Of a DNA stretch of 64,000 nucleotides, positions 9,717-16,982 are shown piece after piece. The notes beneath the pieces are model-generated. The model had not been told where the DNA came from. It made no database searches and saw only the letters and a program-made list of their open reading frames with translations. Origin of the DNA: Halopseudomonas xinjiangensis (GTDB taxonomy: Bacteria > Pseudomonadota > Gammaproteobacteria > Pseudomonadales > Pseudomonadaceae); contig NZ_LT629736.1 of NCBI RefSeq assembly GCF_900104945.1, forward strand, positions 3,251,001 through 3,315,000, given 5' to 3'. The translations under genes were made by a program, and so were the position numbers. How positions within the stretch are numbered: position 1 is the first letter of the stretch; each line of letters begins with the position of its first letter.

Positions 9717-9954
9717 GTTCCTCACCTCGGCAGGCCGGCGTGTTGCACCGCGCCAGCCCATGCCGCCCTCTTTTCGAGCGTTTCCCCCGTGTTTTGCCCT
9801 TTCCCCATTACCCTGAAACGTGTCTGGCTCGGACTCTGGGCCGCGGTGTAGAGGCGTTTGCGCCGGCTTCGGCAAAGTTGGCATCAACCATGCAAAACCT
9901 CTGGTGAAGCGGGATGAGTCATCTGCACGTCATGGCGCATCACACATATTGGAG
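9717..9954. other. intergenic region with operon promoter
   Basis: About 240 bases between the ferritin-like gene and the riboswitch. It holds a GC-rich interrupted hairpin near 9731-9756 without a T run, a half-site resembling NtrC (TGCAC at 9744), and the sigma-54-like promoter at 9879-9894. No reading frame here looks coding. Confidence 0.55.
9879..9894 (+). promoter_or_regulatory. candidate sigma-54 promoter of the guanidine operon
   Basis: TGGCATCAACCATGCA matches the -24/-12 pattern TGGCAC-N5-TTGCA at nearly every conserved base with exact spacing. The predicted start, about 9905, would place the riboswitch aptamer some 50 nt into the transcript. This implies activation under nitrogen limitation by an enhancer-binding protein, probably NtrC. 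Confidence 0.65.
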
Positions 9955-10066
9955 TGGTACTTAGGCGAACTAGGGTTCCGGTCTGCAGGACGCAGATGTC
10001 TGGTCCGAGAGTTTTCCGGCTTCCACGGATCAGGAAGCTACACGGCGGGATAAAAGCCCGGGAGAT
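9955..10066 (+). ncRNA. guanidine-I riboswitch (ykkC class, subtype 1)
   Basis: Three conserved ykkC blocks occur in order and at normal spacing: ACTAGGGTTCCG (9969-9980), TGGTCCGAGAG (10001-10011) and ACACGGCGGGATAAAAGCC continuing to CCGGGAGA (10040-10065). This last block is the hallmark of the subtype that binds free guanidinium and turns genes on. The GGG/CCC pairing of the last block and the stem around GTCTGCAGGACGCAGA are visible. The aptamer's 3' end overlaps the left arm of a terminator, giving a transcriptional switch. It precedes an ABC importer and creatininase-containing operon. Ligand class is from motif matching by eye. Confidence 0.9.
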
Positions 10067-10095
10067 CGTCATGACGACGCGATCCCGTGCTTTTT
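10060..10095 (+). terminator. riboswitch-controlled terminator
   Basis: GGGAGATCG pairs with CGATCCC (one bulged A) and is followed by GTGC and five T residues. The left arm is the end of the conserved aptamer core, so guanidinium binding should hold it back and let transcription continue. The terminator is 24 bases before the ATG of the first gene. Confidence 0.75.
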
Positions 10096-10118
10096 CTCAC
10101 CGTGTAGGAGTTGCACAC

Positions 10119-11126
10119 ATGACCGTCGCAATGCTGCGTTGCTTTCGCAAGACTCTGCTTGGCATCGGCCTGGCAAGCGTATCCGCCATCGCACCTGTCG
10201 CTACCCAGGCGGCCGAGACGCTGAAGATCGGAACCGTCGTCTGGGCCGGCTACGGTCCGTTCTACGTAGCTGATGAGCTTGATCTGTACAAGGATCACGG
10301 CCTGGATGTCGACCTGCAGTTTTTCAATGACCCTGCACTGATTCCTTCGGCCATTGCCAGCCGGGCGGTCGACGGCGGGATGCTCACCTACGACCAGGTG
10401 GTGGGCTCGGTTGCGAAGGGTCTCAAGCACCGAGTGGTGATGCCAATTGATTTCTCCAACGGCGGCGACGCCATCGTGGCGGAAAAGTCGATCACCTCGA
10501 TCGCTGACTTCAAGGGCAAGCCGGTTGGCTACAACCCGCTGTCTCCTTCGGATTTCCTGCTGGCCTACGCGCTGCAGACCAACGGCATGACTGAGAAAGA
10601 CATTCGCCCGGTCAACATGACGCCCGAAGGCATTCCAGGTGCCATGGCCTCCGGCAGCCTGCCGATCGGGGTGACCTACGAGCCGAACGTGTCGCAGATT
10701 TTGGGGATGGGCAACGGCGAGAAATACCACGTCGTGTATTCCTCCAAGGACGCGCCTGGCCTGATCACCGACGTGCTGGTGTTCGACCAGAGCATGATCG
10801 AGAAGCGCCCGGAGGCGATCAAGGCGATGATCCAGGGGTACCAGGCAGGGCTGGAATACATGCAGGCCAATCCGGATGAATCGGCCAGGATCATCGCTAA
10901 GGTGCTTGGTGTAATGCCTGAGGAAGCGGTCGAGCAGATGGAAGGTGCCTACAACCTACCCCTGGACGAGATGGCGAAAAGTTTCGAGCAGTCGGATGAC
11001 ACCACGTCGTTCTTCGGCAGCGGAGCAGTCATCGCTGACATCCTGGTGAAGAACCAGCAAATTCAGGCGGCGCCTGACTTCGCCGACACCTTCGATGCCA
11101 GCTTCGTTGAAGCCCTGACCGAATAA
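10119..11126 (+). CDS. ABC transporter substrate-binding protein, NMT1/THI5-like (NitT/TauT type)
   Basis: A 335-residue periplasmic binding protein. The signal peptide runs MTVAMLRCFRKTLLGIGLASV to about TQA-AET. The mature part (LKIGTVVWAGYGPFYVADELDLYKDHGLDVDLQFF, PVGYNPLSPSDFLLAYAL, ITDVLVFDQSMIEKRPEAIKAMIQGY) is typical of the nitrate/sulfonate/taurine/pyrimidine-precursor binders. Start: ATG 10119 with TAGGAG 8 bases upstream; an in-frame ATG at 10071 lies in the terminator loop. It is the first gene under the guanidine riboswitch and partners the permease and ATPase at the operon end. The ligand is inferred to be a guanidino compound. Confidence 0.9.
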   Translation: MTVAMLRCFRKTLLGIGLASVSAIAPVATQAAETLKIGTVVWAGYGPFYVADELDLYKDHGLDVDLQFFNDPALIPSAIASRAVDGGMLTYDQVVGSVAKGLKHRVVMPIDFSNGGDAIVAEKSITSIADFKGKPVGYNPLSPSDFLLAYALQTNGMTEKDIRPVNMTPEGIPGAMASGSLPIGVTYEPNVSQILGMGNGEKYHVVYSSKDAPGLITDVLVFDQSMIEKRPEAIKAMIQGYQAGLEYMQANPDESARIIAKVLGVMPEEAVEQMEGAYNLPLDEMAKSFEQSDDTTSFFGSGAVIADILVKNQQIQAAPDFADTFDASFVEALTE

Positions 11127-11187
11127 CCCAGAGGCAAGCCGGATGCTGCCGTCGGCGGCATCCGATGCATTGTCAACCGGAGGAGCC

Positions 11188-12240
11188 ATGACCACATCCA
11201 CATCCACTGCCGGGCGCGCTGCCAAGCGCAAGCCGCTGTTCCGTTATAGCGACGGTCCGCTGCCCAACATCCTTGCCATGACCTATAGTCTTGCCGGCTA
11301 CGTTGTCGGCCTCGGTCTGTTGCTCGCTGATTCCTGGCTGCTTAAGGCAGGCGGGACGCTACTGCTGGCGCATGCGATGATCATCGGTGCCTACCTGATG
11401 CATGAATTCGCGCACGGCACGATCTTCAGTGCACCGCAGCACAACGCTCGCGCTGGCGCGGTATACAGCTGGATGACCGGTGGCTGTTATGCCGAATTCC
11501 AGGATCTGCGCCGCAAGCACATGCGCCACCACGTGGACCGGGCCGATGTACTCACGTTTGACAGCAAGCAGTTCATCAACGGTCTGCCCGGCTGGGTGCG
11601 CAAGCTGATTCTGGCGCTGGAGTGGGCCTACATACCTGCCGTCGAATTACTGCTGCATGGCTACGTCATCCTGCTGCCGTTCCTCAGCGACAGCGAGAAA
11701 CAACGTGCCCGCCGTCCCGCGGTCGCCGCCACCCTGGTGGTGCGTACGGCCGCCTTTGCCCTGCTCGGCTGGTTGTCTTTTGCGGCGCTGGTGCTCTATG
11801 CGGTGGCCTGGCTGGTCATGATCACCGTGCTGCGCTTTACCGATGCCTATCAGCACACCTACGACGCCTTCGCCGTGCTGGAAGAAGGCGACATACCGGC
11901 AGACAAGCTGCGAGACCGTGCCTACGAACAGCAAAACACCTTCAGCAATCTGGTCTCGCTGCGCTGGCCAGCACTCAATCTGCTGCTGCTCAACTTCTCC
12001 TACCACAACGCCCATCACGAAAAGCCGGTTGCGCCGTGGTATCGCCTGCCAGCCCTGCATGCATCGCTGTACAGCGAGGGATATCGGCAGGTGGTGCCCA
12101 TGAAGGAGCTGGTCAGCAGCTTCCATCGTCACAGGCTACGCCGGGTCACCGACGACGACTATGGGCACTTCGGTGAGGGTCCGAAGCGCGCCGACAACTT
12201 CTATGGCGCCGTCGGCGTCTCGTTCCTGACGGCGGTATGA
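11188..12240 (+). CDS. fatty acid desaturase-like membrane di-iron oxygenase
   Basis: A 350-residue integral membrane protein of the FA_desaturase/AlkB-like superfamily. The three histidine boxes are intact: HEFAH (72-76), HMRHH (111-115) and HNAHH (273-277), with an extra His in YQHTYD (223). Hydrophobic segments near 28-68, 145-165 and 180-215 fit the usual membrane topology. Members insert double bonds or hydroxylate alkyl chains using O2 and a di-iron centre. Being second in a guanidine-riboswitch operon and lacking lipid genes around it, it more likely oxidises the imported compound than a fatty acid; this is inference. GGAGGAG gives a strong ribosome site. Confidence 0.85.
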   Translation: MTTSTSTAGRAAKRKPLFRYSDGPLPNILAMTYSLAGYVVGLGLLLADSWLLKAGGTLLLAHAMIIGAYLMHEFAHGTIFSAPQHNARAGAVYSWMTGGCYAEFQDLRRKHMRHHVDRADVLTFDSKQFINGLPGWVRKLILALEWAYIPAVELLLHGYVILLPFLSDSEKQRARRPAVAATLVVRTAAFALLGWLSFAALVLYAVAWLVMITVLRFTDAYQHTYDAFAVLEEGDIPADKLRDRAYEQQNTFSNLVSLRWPALNLLLLNFSYHNAHHEKPVAPWYRLPALHASLYSEGYRQVVPMKELVSSFHRHRLRRVTDDDYGHFGEGPKRADNFYGAVGVSFLTAV

Positions 12241-12241
12241 C

Positions 12242-13027
12242 ATGCATAGCATTGATTACAGCGGACGCACGGTACTGATCAGCGGAGCCGGCAGTGGCAT
12301 TGGTCGCGGGCTGGCCCGAGCATTCGCCGAGCAGGGCGCCCGGCTGGAGCTGCTCGATCGCGACGCCCAAGGTCTCGCCATGGTCTTGGACGAGCTCGAA
12401 GCGCTCACCGAGGTGCGCGGCCGTTGCGTCGACCTGGGCGATGATGCGGCGGTTCTGGCGTTCGCCGCCGAGTTGACCGAGCGCTGTCGTCACCTCGACG
12501 TCCTGGTGAACAACGCCGGCATCGAGAAGCCAACGCCGCTGCTCGACTCCGCAGCCGATGCCAACCAGCGCTGGCAGGCCCAGCTGGACAACAACGTGGT
12601 CAGCATGCTGCGGCTGACGCGGGCGGTCCTGCCCCTGCTTGGCGAAGGCAGCAGCGTGATCAATCAGTCGTCCATCTGGGGCCTGAGTGCGGTCGCGGGA
12701 TTTTCTGCCTATGTAGCGAGCAAACACGCGGTTATCGGACTGACGCGTTCGCTGGCCTGGGAACTTGGGGCGCAACGCATTCGTGTCAACGCGGTCTGCC
12801 CAGGCTGGATTGCCACGGATGCAGCCATGGCCTCGCTGCGCAGCATGGCCGCTGCCAGTGGTCGCAGCGAAGCCGCTGAGCTGCAGCACATTCTGTCTGC
12901 ACAGGCCATTGCTGAACTGCTGACGCCAGCGGACCTGGCCGGCACCTTTCTGTTTCTCGGAAGCTCGCTCGCAGCGGCAGTGACCGGTCAGGCGCTGGTG
13001 GTCAGTCGCGGGGAGATGATGCATTGA
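12242..13027 (+). CDS. SDR family oxidoreductase (first of two)
   Basis: A 261-residue classical short-chain dehydrogenase: Rossmann TVLISGAGSGIGRG (10-23), NNAG (VLVNNAGIEKP), the catalytic Ser in VINQSSIWG, and YVASK. NAD(P)-dependent alcohol/carbonyl oxidation is expected, perhaps of a hydroxyl made by the upstream oxygenase. The ATG starts two bases after the oxygenase stop, and its own stop overlaps the next SDR start by four bases. The cofactor is likely NAD, since the second strand ends in an acidic residue (LLDRDAQ). Confidence 0.9.
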   Translation: MHSIDYSGRTVLISGAGSGIGRGLARAFAEQGARLELLDRDAQGLAMVLDELEALTEVRGRCVDLGDDAAVLAFAAELTERCRHLDVLVNNAGIEKPTPLLDSAADANQRWQAQLDNNVVSMLRLTRAVLPLLGEGSSVINQSSIWGLSAVAGFSAYVASKHAVIGLTRSLAWELGAQRIRVNAVCPGWIATDAAMASLRSMAAASGRSEAAELQHILSAQAIAELLTPADLAGTFLFLGSSLAAAVTGQALVVSRGEMMH

Positions 13028-13785
13028 GCACGCAGTCCAGCCTGGCAGGGCAGCGCATTCTGGTGACCGGCGCCGCGACCGGTATCGGCCGCGCGTGCGT
13101 CGAGGCACTGGCCGGACGTGGCGCCCGGGTGTGGGCAGGCCATCAGGCGGGCCAGGAACCGCTGATGGATGAGCTGATCCGCTCGATGGCAGCGCAAGGC
13201 GGCACTGTTCTGGCCGTGGAGGCAGACGTCGCCGATGCGGCGTCGGTCGATGCGATGTTCGCCTCCATCGCCAAGGACGGCCCCTTGTATGGCCTGGTCA
13301 ACAACGCTGGTGTCATTCTCGAAAAACCCTTTCTGCAAACCGATGAGCGTGACTGGCGTCAGGTCATGTCGGTCGATCTGGACGGCGTCTATCGCTGCTG
13401 CCGCATTGCCCTGCAGGGAATGGCCGCCCAGGGGGGCGGGAGCATCGTCAATGTTACATCGGACCTGGGATTTTTAGGCCGCGAGGAATACGTCGCCTAT
13501 TGTGCGGCCAAGGCCGGTGTGATCGGTCTGACCCGCGCGCTGGCCCGCGAATTCGCGCCGCACATACCTATCAACGGCGTCGCACCCGGGCCGATCGAAA
13601 CGGCGATGGTGTCTCCGGCCAACATGAGCGCCGAATGGATAGCCCGTGAAGTCGCCATCCCGGCGGGGCGCCTCGGTCAGCCGGCGGAAGTGGCTGCGGC
13701 GGTATGTTTTCTGCTTTCAAGCGAAGCGAGCTTTTTCACCGGACAGATACTGGGGCCCAACGGCGGCTCCTGGATGGGTGGCTGA
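13024..13785 (+). CDS. SDR family oxidoreductase (second of two)
   Basis: A 253-residue short-chain dehydrogenase resembling FabG/glucose dehydrogenase-type enzymes: ILVTGAATGIGRACVEAL, VNNAGVILEKP, the catalytic Ser in NVTSDLG and YCAAK, then PGPIETAM. It differs enough from its neighbour to suggest a separate step rather than a recent copy. Start is a TTG at 13024 inside the TTGA overlap with the first SDR, so translation is probably coupled. A pair of dehydrogenases after an oxygenase would suit alcohol to aldehyde to acid or lactam oxidation. Confidence 0.88.
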   Translation: MSTQSSLAGQRILVTGAATGIGRACVEALAGRGARVWAGHQAGQEPLMDELIRSMAAQGGTVLAVEADVADAASVDAMFASIAKDGPLYGLVNNAGVILEKPFLQTDERDWRQVMSVDLDGVYRCCRIALQGMAAQGGGSIVNVTSDLGFLGREEYVAYCAAKAGVIGLTRALAREFAPHIPINGVAPGPIETAMVSPANMSAEWIAREVAIPAGRLGQPAEVAAAVCFLLSSEASFFTGQILGPNGGSWMGG

Positions 13786-14663
13786 TGCTGCGGCCGGAGC
13801 TCGTTCTGATATTCGCCACCCTCCTCTGGGGCACCAGCTGGATCCCTCTGCGCGCTTTCGCAGAAGCCGGCATAAGCGGCATGCCCATGGTATTTGCCAG
13901 TTACGGATTGATTGCGCTGGTGGCCGTGCCGCTTCTCTGGCGGCAGCGCAGAGCGTGGCGGGGACAGGCGTGGGGGCTGCTGGCAATCGTGATCTTCGGC
14001 GGCTGGGCTAACACCGCGCTGATCTCGTCGCTGTCGCTGGGTCACGATATCGTCCGGCTCATGCTGCTGTTCTACCTGGCGCCAGTGTGGGCTGTGCTGG
14101 GCGGCTGGCTGATGCTGCGCGAGCAACTCACGGCGCTGCGTCTCGGTGCTCTTGCATTGGCGATGGTCGGCATCGCGCTCACCCTGGGGATCGGCCTGGA
14201 CACACTCAAGCCGCTTGAGGGTGTCGATTGGCTGGCCCTGAGCGCCGGCTTCGCCTTTGCCATGAATAACCTGGCGACCCGCGCCGCCAACCGCATTCCG
14301 TTGTTCAGCAAGACCTTCGCAGCCTTTATCGGCAGTGTGGCCTTCGCCGGTGTGGCCTGTTTGCTACTTGATCAGGGCCTGCCAACGCTCCGCCCCGTTA
14401 CCTGGGCACTGGTAGCCCTGTTCGCCGCTGGTTGGTTGCTCGCAACGCTGGCCGCGCAGTACGGCGTCACGCACCTGGAAGCCAGCCGGGCGGCCGTAAT
14501 CATCGTTTTCGAGCTGATCGCTGCCGTGCTGTCAGCGGCCTGGCTCGGCGACGTGCCGCTTGGGCCGCGTGAGTGTGTCGGCGCCGCTTTGGTGTGTGTC
14601 GCTGCGGTGCTCGCCGCCTGGCCAGACCAGCCCCAACCTGCCCTGCCGAGGAGTGCAACCTGA
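13785..14663 (+). CDS. EamA/DMT family transporter
   Basis: A 292-residue membrane protein with about ten transmembrane helices in two EamA repeats (ATLLWGTSWIPLRAFAEAG at the start, a second unit from about WLALSAGFAFAMNN). The superfamily also holds the SMR guanidinium exporters, though those are four-helix dimers. The ATG overlaps the SDR stop by one base (TGATG); the frame is open further upstream but that part lies in the SDR gene. Likely role: export of a pathway product or excess guanidinium, or a second uptake route. Direction cannot be read from sequence. Confidence 0.88.
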   Translation: MLRPELVLIFATLLWGTSWIPLRAFAEAGISGMPMVFASYGLIALVAVPLLWRQRRAWRGQAWGLLAIVIFGGWANTALISSLSLGHDIVRLMLLFYLAPVWAVLGGWLMLREQLTALRLGALALAMVGIALTLGIGLDTLKPLEGVDWLALSAGFAFAMNNLATRAANRIPLFSKTFAAFIGSVAFAGVACLLLDQGLPTLRPVTWALVALFAAGWLLATLAAQYGVTHLEASRAAVIIVFELIAAVLSAAWLGDVPLGPRECVGAALVCVAAVLAAWPDQPQPALPRSAT

Positions 14664-15439
14664 TGACAAGCGTATTCATGGACCAGATCAGCTGGATCGA
14701 GTATCAGCAGCGGGTCAATGATGGTGCAGTAGTGTTTCTGCCCTGCGGCGCTACCGAGCAGCACGGGCCGCACCTGCCGCTGGGCACCGATGCGCTGCTT
14801 TCTACAGCAATAGCCGCAGACGCCGCGCGCCAGGTCGACGGCATCGTCGCGCCGGCTCTGGCCTATGGGTACAAGTCACAACCCAAGTGCGGCGGCGGCC
14901 AGCATTTCTGCGGCACCACCAGCCTGGACGGCGCGACGTTGATTGCGCTGGTGCAGGACGGAGTGCGTGAATTCGCCCGGCATGGCGTGAAACGGTTGGT
15001 GCTGGTGCTGGGGCACTATGAGAACCAGTGGTTCGTGGCTGAAGGCATTCAGTTGGCGCTGCGCGAGCTGGGAACGGCCTGCGAGCTGGTAGTCATGCGC
15101 CTGGAGCATTGGGACTACTGCAGCGAAAAGACCTTGGCGGATGTTTTCCCTGACGGATTTCCGGGCTTTGCCCTGGAGCATGCAGCCGTGATCGAGACAT
15201 CCCTCATGCTGCACTACCACCCCTCGCTGGTCCGTCTGGATCTCATTCCTGACGACGGCCCGGCGGAGTTTCCGCTGTATGACATCTATCCCACACGTAC
15301 CGAATGGGTACCGCCTTCTGGTGTTCTTTCGTCGGCGCGGGGCTCGGATGCGGCCAAGGGGGCGCGCATGGCGGAGGATATCGTCGGAGGTATCGTCTCC
15401 GCAGTGCGCCATGAATTCTGCCTGGAGGTCACGTCATGA
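14663..15439 (+). CDS. creatininase family amidohydrolase
   Basis: A 258-residue protein very close to the Pseudomonas putida creatininase pattern along its length (259 residues there). Metal ligands fit: Glu32, His34 (TEQHG), Asp43, His118 and Glu120 (GHYEN), and His173 (LEHAAVIETS). GYKSQPKCGGGQHF and GTTSLDGATL also match. Of two Trp residues said to line the creatinine pocket, the first is kept (Trp150), the second is Phe169. It should hydrolyse a cyclic amide such as creatinine or a relative. No creatinase or urease follows, so creatine breakdown is incomplete here. ATG overlaps the EamA stop (TGATG). Confidence 0.9.
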   Translation: MTSVFMDQISWIEYQQRVNDGAVVFLPCGATEQHGPHLPLGTDALLSTAIAADAARQVDGIVAPALAYGYKSQPKCGGGQHFCGTTSLDGATLIALVQDGVREFARHGVKRLVLVLGHYENQWFVAEGIQLALRELGTACELVVMRLEHWDYCSEKTLADVFPDGFPGFALEHAAVIETSLMLHYHPSLVRLDLIPDDGPAEFPLYDIYPTRTEWVPPSGVLSSARGSDAAKGARMAEDIVGGIVSAVRHEFCLEVTS

Positions 15440-16218
15440 GCCAGGTTCTCAAGCTGTGGCCGTTGCTGACCGCCACCCACCGCTACGACAAGTCGTTCTC
15501 AACCCGCAACCGTGGCGAAGGTACGCTCATCGAGGCGCCGATCCTCGCGTACCTGATCGAAACCCGGCAAGGGCGTGTGCTCTTCGACGTTGGCTGTGAC
15601 TATCACAAGCTCAACGATCCGGAGGCGCGTCAGCGCTGGTTCGATCCGGTGGAGTTTCCGATGGGTCCGCCGGAGATGAGCGAGGAGCAGCGGCTCACCT
15701 CGCACCTTCAGGGTATGGGCCTGACCCCGGCGGATATCGACCTGGTATTCCTCAGCCATCTGCACTTCGATCATGCCGGCGGCCTGTGCGAAGTCTGCGG
15801 AGCTGACGTGCATGTTCACGAGGCCGAGCTGCAGGCAGCCCGCGAGCCCGCCGACAATGCCTATTTCGCAGACGATTTCGCCGGTGACGTGCGCTGGAAG
15901 CCGCAGCGCGACGAATACGATCTGCTACCGGGCCTGCGCGCGATCAACACGCCCGGACATACCGCTGGGCACATGTCGTTGCTGATCGAGCTGCCCGAGG
16001 GCGCACCGGTGATCCTCGCCGGCGATGCCGCCGACCTCACGGAAAACCTTGAGGACGAAGTCGCGCCGGGTCTGTGCTGGCGGGACCGTGAAGACATGGC
16101 GGTAGACAGTATCCGCAAGCTCAAGCGCGTCGCAGCCGAGACCGGCGCTGAGCTCTGGCCGAATCACGATATCGCCTTCTGGCGCACCCTGAAACGCTTC
16201 CCGGAGTACCACGCATGA
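15436..16218 (+). CDS. metallo-beta-lactamase-fold hydrolase, lactonase-like
   Basis: A 260-residue MBL-fold enzyme of the N-acyl homoserine lactonase (AttM/AiiA) type. The zinc motif HLHFDH (His108, His110, Asp112, His113), TPGHTAGH, AGDAAD and a late His (WPNHD) are visible. It probably opens a lactone, lactam or other ring or ester in the same pathway; quorum quenching is less likely given the setting. ATGA overlap with the creatininase stop, and again with the next gene, argues for coupled expression. Confidence 0.88.
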   Translation: MSQVLKLWPLLTATHRYDKSFSTRNRGEGTLIEAPILAYLIETRQGRVLFDVGCDYHKLNDPEARQRWFDPVEFPMGPPEMSEEQRLTSHLQGMGLTPADIDLVFLSHLHFDHAGGLCEVCGADVHVHEAELQAAREPADNAYFADDFAGDVRWKPQRDEYDLLPGLRAINTPGHTAGHMSLLIELPEGAPVILAGDAADLTENLEDEVAPGLCWRDREDMAVDSIRKLKRVAAETGAELWPNHDIAFWRTLKRFPEYHA

Positions 16219-16982
16219 ACGTACCCGATCGCTATCTGGGCGTTTGGCAGCGCACCCTGCTGCGCACCGCCGACGGTTTCGAAGACCGCACTACGCGCGT
16301 GTTCTGGCTGCAGACCGAGTCGCTGCACGCGGACATTCGCATTCCCGAACGGCAACCGCGCACCTTGCAGCAGCGCTGCGCACAGGCTGGTTTCGCCGGC
16401 GTGACAGAAGTCGAAGGCGACCTGTGCCGCTGGCATCGGCGGCTCGACTTCCATCCGGAGAGCCCGGAAGACGTTGGCCGAATGACCTTCGTCAGTGCCG
16501 ACGAATTGCACGAACAGGCACTGGACGGTAGTTTCCTGGAGATCTGGACGCGCTTGCCGGACTCTATCGGCCGATCCGAGGCGCTGTGGCTGAGTGATTC
16601 CGAGCAGGGCGGACGCAAGGCTTGCCTGCTCAGGGCCGGCGACTATTTTCTGTTTGCAGCCAGCCGTCCGCAACCATTGGCCGGAGATCTACCGCTATGC
16701 GAGCGGGTGGCGACGTCCTCCGCCGAGCAGGCCGAGCATATGCTGGCCATGGAACTGTCTTTCGGTCGCATCGACTCCAGCGGGCACAGCTGGCGTGTCG
16801 AGCTGTCGACTTTGCCGGGCCGCTCGGGCAAAGCCTTGCTGCTCAACCCTAACCCGACGACGCCGTTGTCCGACTGGCCCGTCCAGCGACTGGCCGGGCT
16901 GGGCGCCTATTCGCCGGCAGCCGGTTGGCAACGAGCGGCGGTCCCTGCCCTCCGTCATCTCACCGAGGAGGCCCCGGCATGA
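16215..16982 (+). CDS. conserved hypothetical protein in the guanidine operon
   Basis: A 255-residue soluble protein I do not recognise. It opens MNVPDRYLGVWQRTLLRT and has many Trp and aromatic residues with alternating polarity (RVFWLQTESLHADIRIPE, VEGDLCRWHRRLDFHP, FLEIWTRLPDS), which suggests a beta-barrel or lipocalin-like fold. No signal peptide, no metal motif and no Walker motif. Its four-base overlaps with the hydrolase before and the permease after show that it belongs to the operon. Possible roles: binding protein, isomerase or enzyme; no function assigned. Confidence 0.8.
   Translation: MNVPDRYLGVWQRTLLRTADGFEDRTTRVFWLQTESLHADIRIPERQPRTLQQRCAQAGFAGVTEVEGDLCRWHRRLDFHPESPEDVGRMTFVSADELHEQALDGSFLEIWTRLPDSIGRSEALWLSDSEQGGRKACLLRAGDYFLFAASRPQPLAGDLPLCERVATSSAEQAEHMLAMELSFGRIDSSGHSWRVELSTLPGRSGKALLLNPNPTTPLSDWPVQRLAGLGAYSPAAGWQRAAVPALRHLTEEAPA

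Noticed and set aside
10071-10118. In-frame ATG upstream as start of the substrate-binding protein
   Set aside because: It lies in the loop of the riboswitch terminator, has no ribosome site of its own, and would put 16 charged residues before the signal peptide. ATG 10119 has TAGGAG at normal spacing.
15436-16218. MBL hydrolase as a quorum-quenching lactonase
   Set aside because: The HxHxDH fold fits lactonases, but the operon context (guanidine riboswitch, creatininase) makes a catabolic ring-opening role more likely; no quorum genes are nearby.
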